Positions 62,987 through 64,000 of a DNA stretch of 64,000 nt are shown here, one piece after another (position 1 is the first letter of the stretch; each line of letters starts with the position of its first letter). This stretch comes from Robertkochia solimangrovi. Its GTDB lineage: Bacteria; Bacteroidota; Bacteroidia; Flavobacteriales; Flavobacteriaceae. Under the pieces are notes generated by a model, which worked only from the letters and a program-made list of their open reading frames with translations, ran no database searches and was not told the DNA's origin. The stretch covers positions 496,001 through 560,000 of the forward strand of contig NZ_QKWN01000002.1 in the NCBI RefSeq assembly GCF_007279655.1, read 5' to 3'. Both the position numbers and the translations under genes were made by a program.

Positions 62987-64000
62987 ATGAGATCTAAATT
63001 TATTTGCCTTATGGCAATTTTTTTTACTGTGCTGCAGGTTGGAGCACAGAGTGTTGAAGGAGGCGGACAGCGAACGGTAACACTAAAAGGTACTGTTGTA
63101 GATGCCGATGAGAACTTTCCCCTTGAATTTGCAACCCTGGTATTAGAGAGTACCGACAACCCTTCCGTAGTAACCGGAGGAATTACCGATGCAGATGGAA
63201 AGTTCGAAGTAGATGCTCCCGCAGGTAATTATAATGTTAAGGTTGAATACATCTCCTATAAATCTTTCGAATTAAAAAGCCAGGATCTGTCTAATGACCG
63301 TAATTTTGGTACCATTAAACTTTCCCTTGATGTTGCACAGCTTGACGCAGTGGAAGTTACCGGTGAAAAAACGACTGTAGAAGTACGATTAGACAAGAAA
63401 ATCTACAACATCGGAAAAGACCTTACCACCAGTGGAGCTACCGTAACTGATGCGTTGGCCAATGTTCCTTCTGTTTCGGTGGATGTGGAAGGTGCCGTTT
63501 CCCTGAGAGGAAATGAGAACGTTCGTATCCTTATCAATGGAAAGCCATCTGCCCTTGCCGGTTTTGGTTCTACCGACGCACTAATGCAGCTCCCTGCAGA
63601 TGCCATCGAAAAAGTAGAAGTGATCACCAGTCCTTCTGCACGTTATGATGCTGAAGGTACTGCCGGTATCCTTAATATTGTTCTGAAAAAAGATAAAGCA
63701 CTTGGATTTAACGGTTCGGTAAATACGACCATCGGTAATCCGGATCGCGCACAGGTTTCTACCAACCTGAACTTCAGAACCAAGAAATTCAATATCTTCA
63801 CTACCCTGGGTTACACCTACAGAGAGGGTCCGGGATCCGGTTATTTTGATAACAACTACAACATCGGTGATTACACCCGCATCATAGAAGACCGGGATAT
63901 TAACCGCAGAAATAACAACTTCAACGGAAACATCGGTATTGAATATTTTCTGACGGACAAATCTTCCATCACCGGTAGTTTCTTTACCCGACTTGGAGAT
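62987..64000 (+). CDS. Outer-membrane TonB-type beta-barrel protein (C-terminus beyond the window)
   Basis: 338 codons are visible and the frame is open at the end. Signal peptide with cleavage after QVGAQ, then a carboxypeptidase-regulatory-like domain (about 30-110, TLKGTVVDADENFP) and a plug domain (about 125-215, LANVPSVSVDVEG, ARYDAEGTAGILNIVL), then the first barrel strands. This resembles the outer membrane beta-barrel family related to TonB-dependent receptors, which usually lack a TonB box. The substrate is unknown and no partner SusD gene is seen here. Confidence 0.88.
   Translation, partial: MRSKFICLMAIFFTVLQVGAQSVEGGGQRTVTLKGTVVDADENFPLEFATLVLESTDNPSVVTGGITDADGKFEVDAPAGNYNVKVEYISYKSFELKSQDLSNDRNFGTIKLSLDVAQLDAVEVTGEKTTVEVRLDKKIYNIGKDLTTSGATVTDALANVPSVSVDVEGAVSLRGNENVRILINGKPSALAGFGSTDALMQLPADAIEKVEVITSPSARYDAEGTAGILNIVLKKDKALGFNGSVNTTIGNPDRAQVSTNLNFRTKKFNIFTTLGYTYREGPGSGYFDNNYNIGDYTRIIEDRDINRRNNNFNGNIGIEYFLTDKSSITGSFFTRLGD

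Noticed and set aside
1-64000. tRNA, rRNA, CRISPR arrays, insertion sequences, prophage
   Set aside because: Reading both strands, I found no tRNA-like cloverleaf, no regularly spaced direct repeats, no transposase or integrase and no phage genes.

Overview
The window is chromosomal backbone of a member of the Bacteroidota, most probably a Flavobacteriaceae species. The evidence is the gene content (DUF6146/DUF6787 pair, DUF4834, TIGR02757, a YfhO protein, two TonB-type receptors with N-terminal carboxypeptidase-regulatory domains, S10 and S9 peptidases, Bacteroidota-type lipoproteins) and repeated upstream boxes of the form TAnnTTTG, in a few cases with TTG 19-23 bases further upstream. I see no tRNA, rRNA, insertion sequence, prophage or CRISPR array. 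The genus cannot be named from the sequence alone.

Layout. 1-6.9 kb: 3'-truncated topoisomerase IV subunit parE, ychF and a ferredoxin on the minus strand, then LuxC-like acyl-CoA reductase, serC and serA on the plus strand. 7-11.2 kb: DUF937, DUF6146 and DUF6787 proteins, a His-rich membrane-anchored protein and a TonB-dependent receptor with a His/Asp/Glu-rich loop (probable metal uptake). 11.3-18 kb: msrA-folE, lolD with a TIGR02757 protein, then a di-haem cytochrome c peroxidase lipoprotein downstream of a PhoX-like lipoprotein. 18-26 kb: S10 carboxypeptidase, patatin, a BatA/vWA protein, a dihydroorotase homologue that has lost its metal ligands, an esterase, a lactonase-type propeller lipoprotein and an AraC regulator. 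A 623-base intergenic region at 26.8-27.4 kb holds a candidate small RNA.

27-39 kb: YitT, TerC, an MBL hydrolase, an uncharacterised 484-residue protein, bcp, an endonuclease III with no cysteines, an ECF sigma factor followed by a 47-codon ORF, uvrA, and two secreted paralogues. 39-45 kb: an envelope polysaccharide group (flippase, glycosyltransferase, YfhO, DUF4834). 45-51 kb: the most interesting group. It has a GNAT-fold acyltransferase of the type that includes bacterial ceramide synthase, an alpha-oxoamine synthase (serine palmitoyl / cysteate acyl transferase type), a short-chain reductase, a JmjC-like cupin oxygenase and a cysteine-synthase-like PLP enzyme. Together these could make a sulfonolipid (capnine type) or sphingolipid. 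Phosphoserine from serC/serA would be the natural feedstock for cysteate.

51-64 kb: S9 oligopeptidase, YbaB, a YegP-type protein, threonine aldolase with a zinc metalloprotease, the ATP-grasp / alpha-E / transglutaminase operon (a conserved predicted peptide-ligation system of unknown product), prfB without the usual programmed frameshift, an ArsC-family protein, and the start of a second TonB-type outer-membrane protein running off the end.

Most of the window is ordinary core genome. The items worth following are the lipid locus, the candidate small RNA with its related motif near 37.9 kb, the 47-codon ORF behind the sigma factor, and the enzymes with missing canonical residues.
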